A DNA stretch of 64,000 nucleotides from Rikenellaceae bacterium (lineage in GTDB: Bacteria; Bacteroidota; Bacteroidia; Bacteroidales; Rikenellaceae). Under the pieces are notes generated by a model. It worked only from the letters and a program-made list of their open reading frames with translations. It did not search any database and had not been told where the DNA came from. The position numbers were made by a program, and so were the translations under genes. The stretch spans positions 208,877 through 272,876 of the forward strand of contig SUZC01000002.1 of assembly GCA_015060165.1 (NCBI GenBank), written 5' to 3'. Every line of letters begins with the position of its first letter. Within the stretch, counting starts at the first letter, position 1. This document shows, in pieces, positions 63,832 to 64,000 of the stretch.

Positions 63832-63929
63832 AGATATTGAGCAGCTAAGAAAGTTTTATTCACTCTTAATTAAGAGTAATTTCAAACAATACCTTTGAGA
63901 TTAGAGCTAAGATTTATATTCAAAATTTT

Positions 63930-64000
<71 letters not shown>

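Noticed and set aside
63862..63877. Palindrome ACTCTTAATTAAGAGT as an operator
   Set aside because: It lies in the transcribed rRNA leader after all three promoters, so an RNA processing stem is more likely.

Overview
The window reads as chromosomal DNA from an anaerobic Bacteroidales, most likely a Rikenellaceae/Alistipes-type organism. Evidence: the 16S rRNA 5' end in the last 70 bases carries the AGCGGCAGGCCTAAC version of the early variable bases that I associate with Alistipes; promoters of the Bacteroidota form (TTTG, 19-20 bases, TAnnTTTG) precede many genes; and the gene set includes two-subunit methylmalonyl-CoA mutase, glutamine synthetase III, a PorX-type REC-PglZ regulator, DUF4831 and the Bacteroidota AURKAIP1/COX24-like small basic protein. 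The genus call is recognition from memory, not a search. No phage, insertion sequence, CRISPR array or tRNA gene was seen. This is core genome with dense operons.

Layout. 1-7.6 kb (+): RsmI-type methyltransferase, grpE, dnaJ, a small membrane protein, mutL, rhomboid protease, an exo/endonuclease/phosphatase-fold protein and a YhcH-family protein, closed by a bidirectional terminator. 7.7-9.8 kb (-): S9 prolyl-oligopeptidase-type lipoprotein. 9.9-14.7 kb (+): Nudix hydrolase, porX, tsaE, then dsbD with a promoter that overlaps the tsaE terminator. 14.8-15.8 kb (-): mltG, divergent from the SRP RNA gene. 16.2-22.7 kb (+): cold-shock protein, SRPBCC-fold protein, HU protein plus a 29-residue basic protein, RNase G and Mfd. 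22.8-30.6 kb (+): coaX, outer-membrane beta-barrel, periplasmic TPR protein, LptC, CNNM/CorC-type membrane protein and a PpiD/SurA-like chaperone, a cluster that looks devoted to the envelope. 30.9-34.9 kb (-): methylmalonyl-CoA mutase large and small subunits. 35.4-40.9 kb (+): glutamine synthetase III, metK behind a SAM-II-type riboswitch, and an HtrA/Do protease.

41-45.2 kb (-): a 977-residue MG2-like/plug-like protein and a sugar-nucleotidyltransferase. 45.5-50.9 kb (+): an inactive-looking M23/LytM protein, dxr, rseP, radA and a thioredoxin. 51-54.8 kb (-): lolD, TIGR02757, trmN6-like methyltransferase, DUF4831 and an AlkD-like HEAT protein. 55.2-57.2 kb (+): a small lipoprotein, rpmI-rplT and a DoxX-like membrane protein whose end overlaps the convergent gene. 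57.2-63.1 kb (-): an apparent five-gene run of GH13 alpha-amylase, TPM protein, LemA, GH71/99-like glycosidase and Gfo/Idh oxidoreductase. 63.5-64 kb (+): three tandem rRNA promoters, a leader, and the start of 16S rRNA, cut by the window edge.

Nothing here is a clear undescribed defence or mobile system. The most interesting items are regulatory: the SAM-II-type element in front of metK with a downstream segment able to pair with its 5' half; the metronomic rRNA promoter array; a heptamer repeat supplying TTTG boxes every 7 bp upstream of an apparently leaderless lolD; paired direct repeats upstream of the glutamine synthetase promoter; and divergent mltG/SRP RNA promoters that abut. Protein-level oddities are a LytM protein with all metal-site residues replaced and a MutL lacking the usual endonuclease motif.
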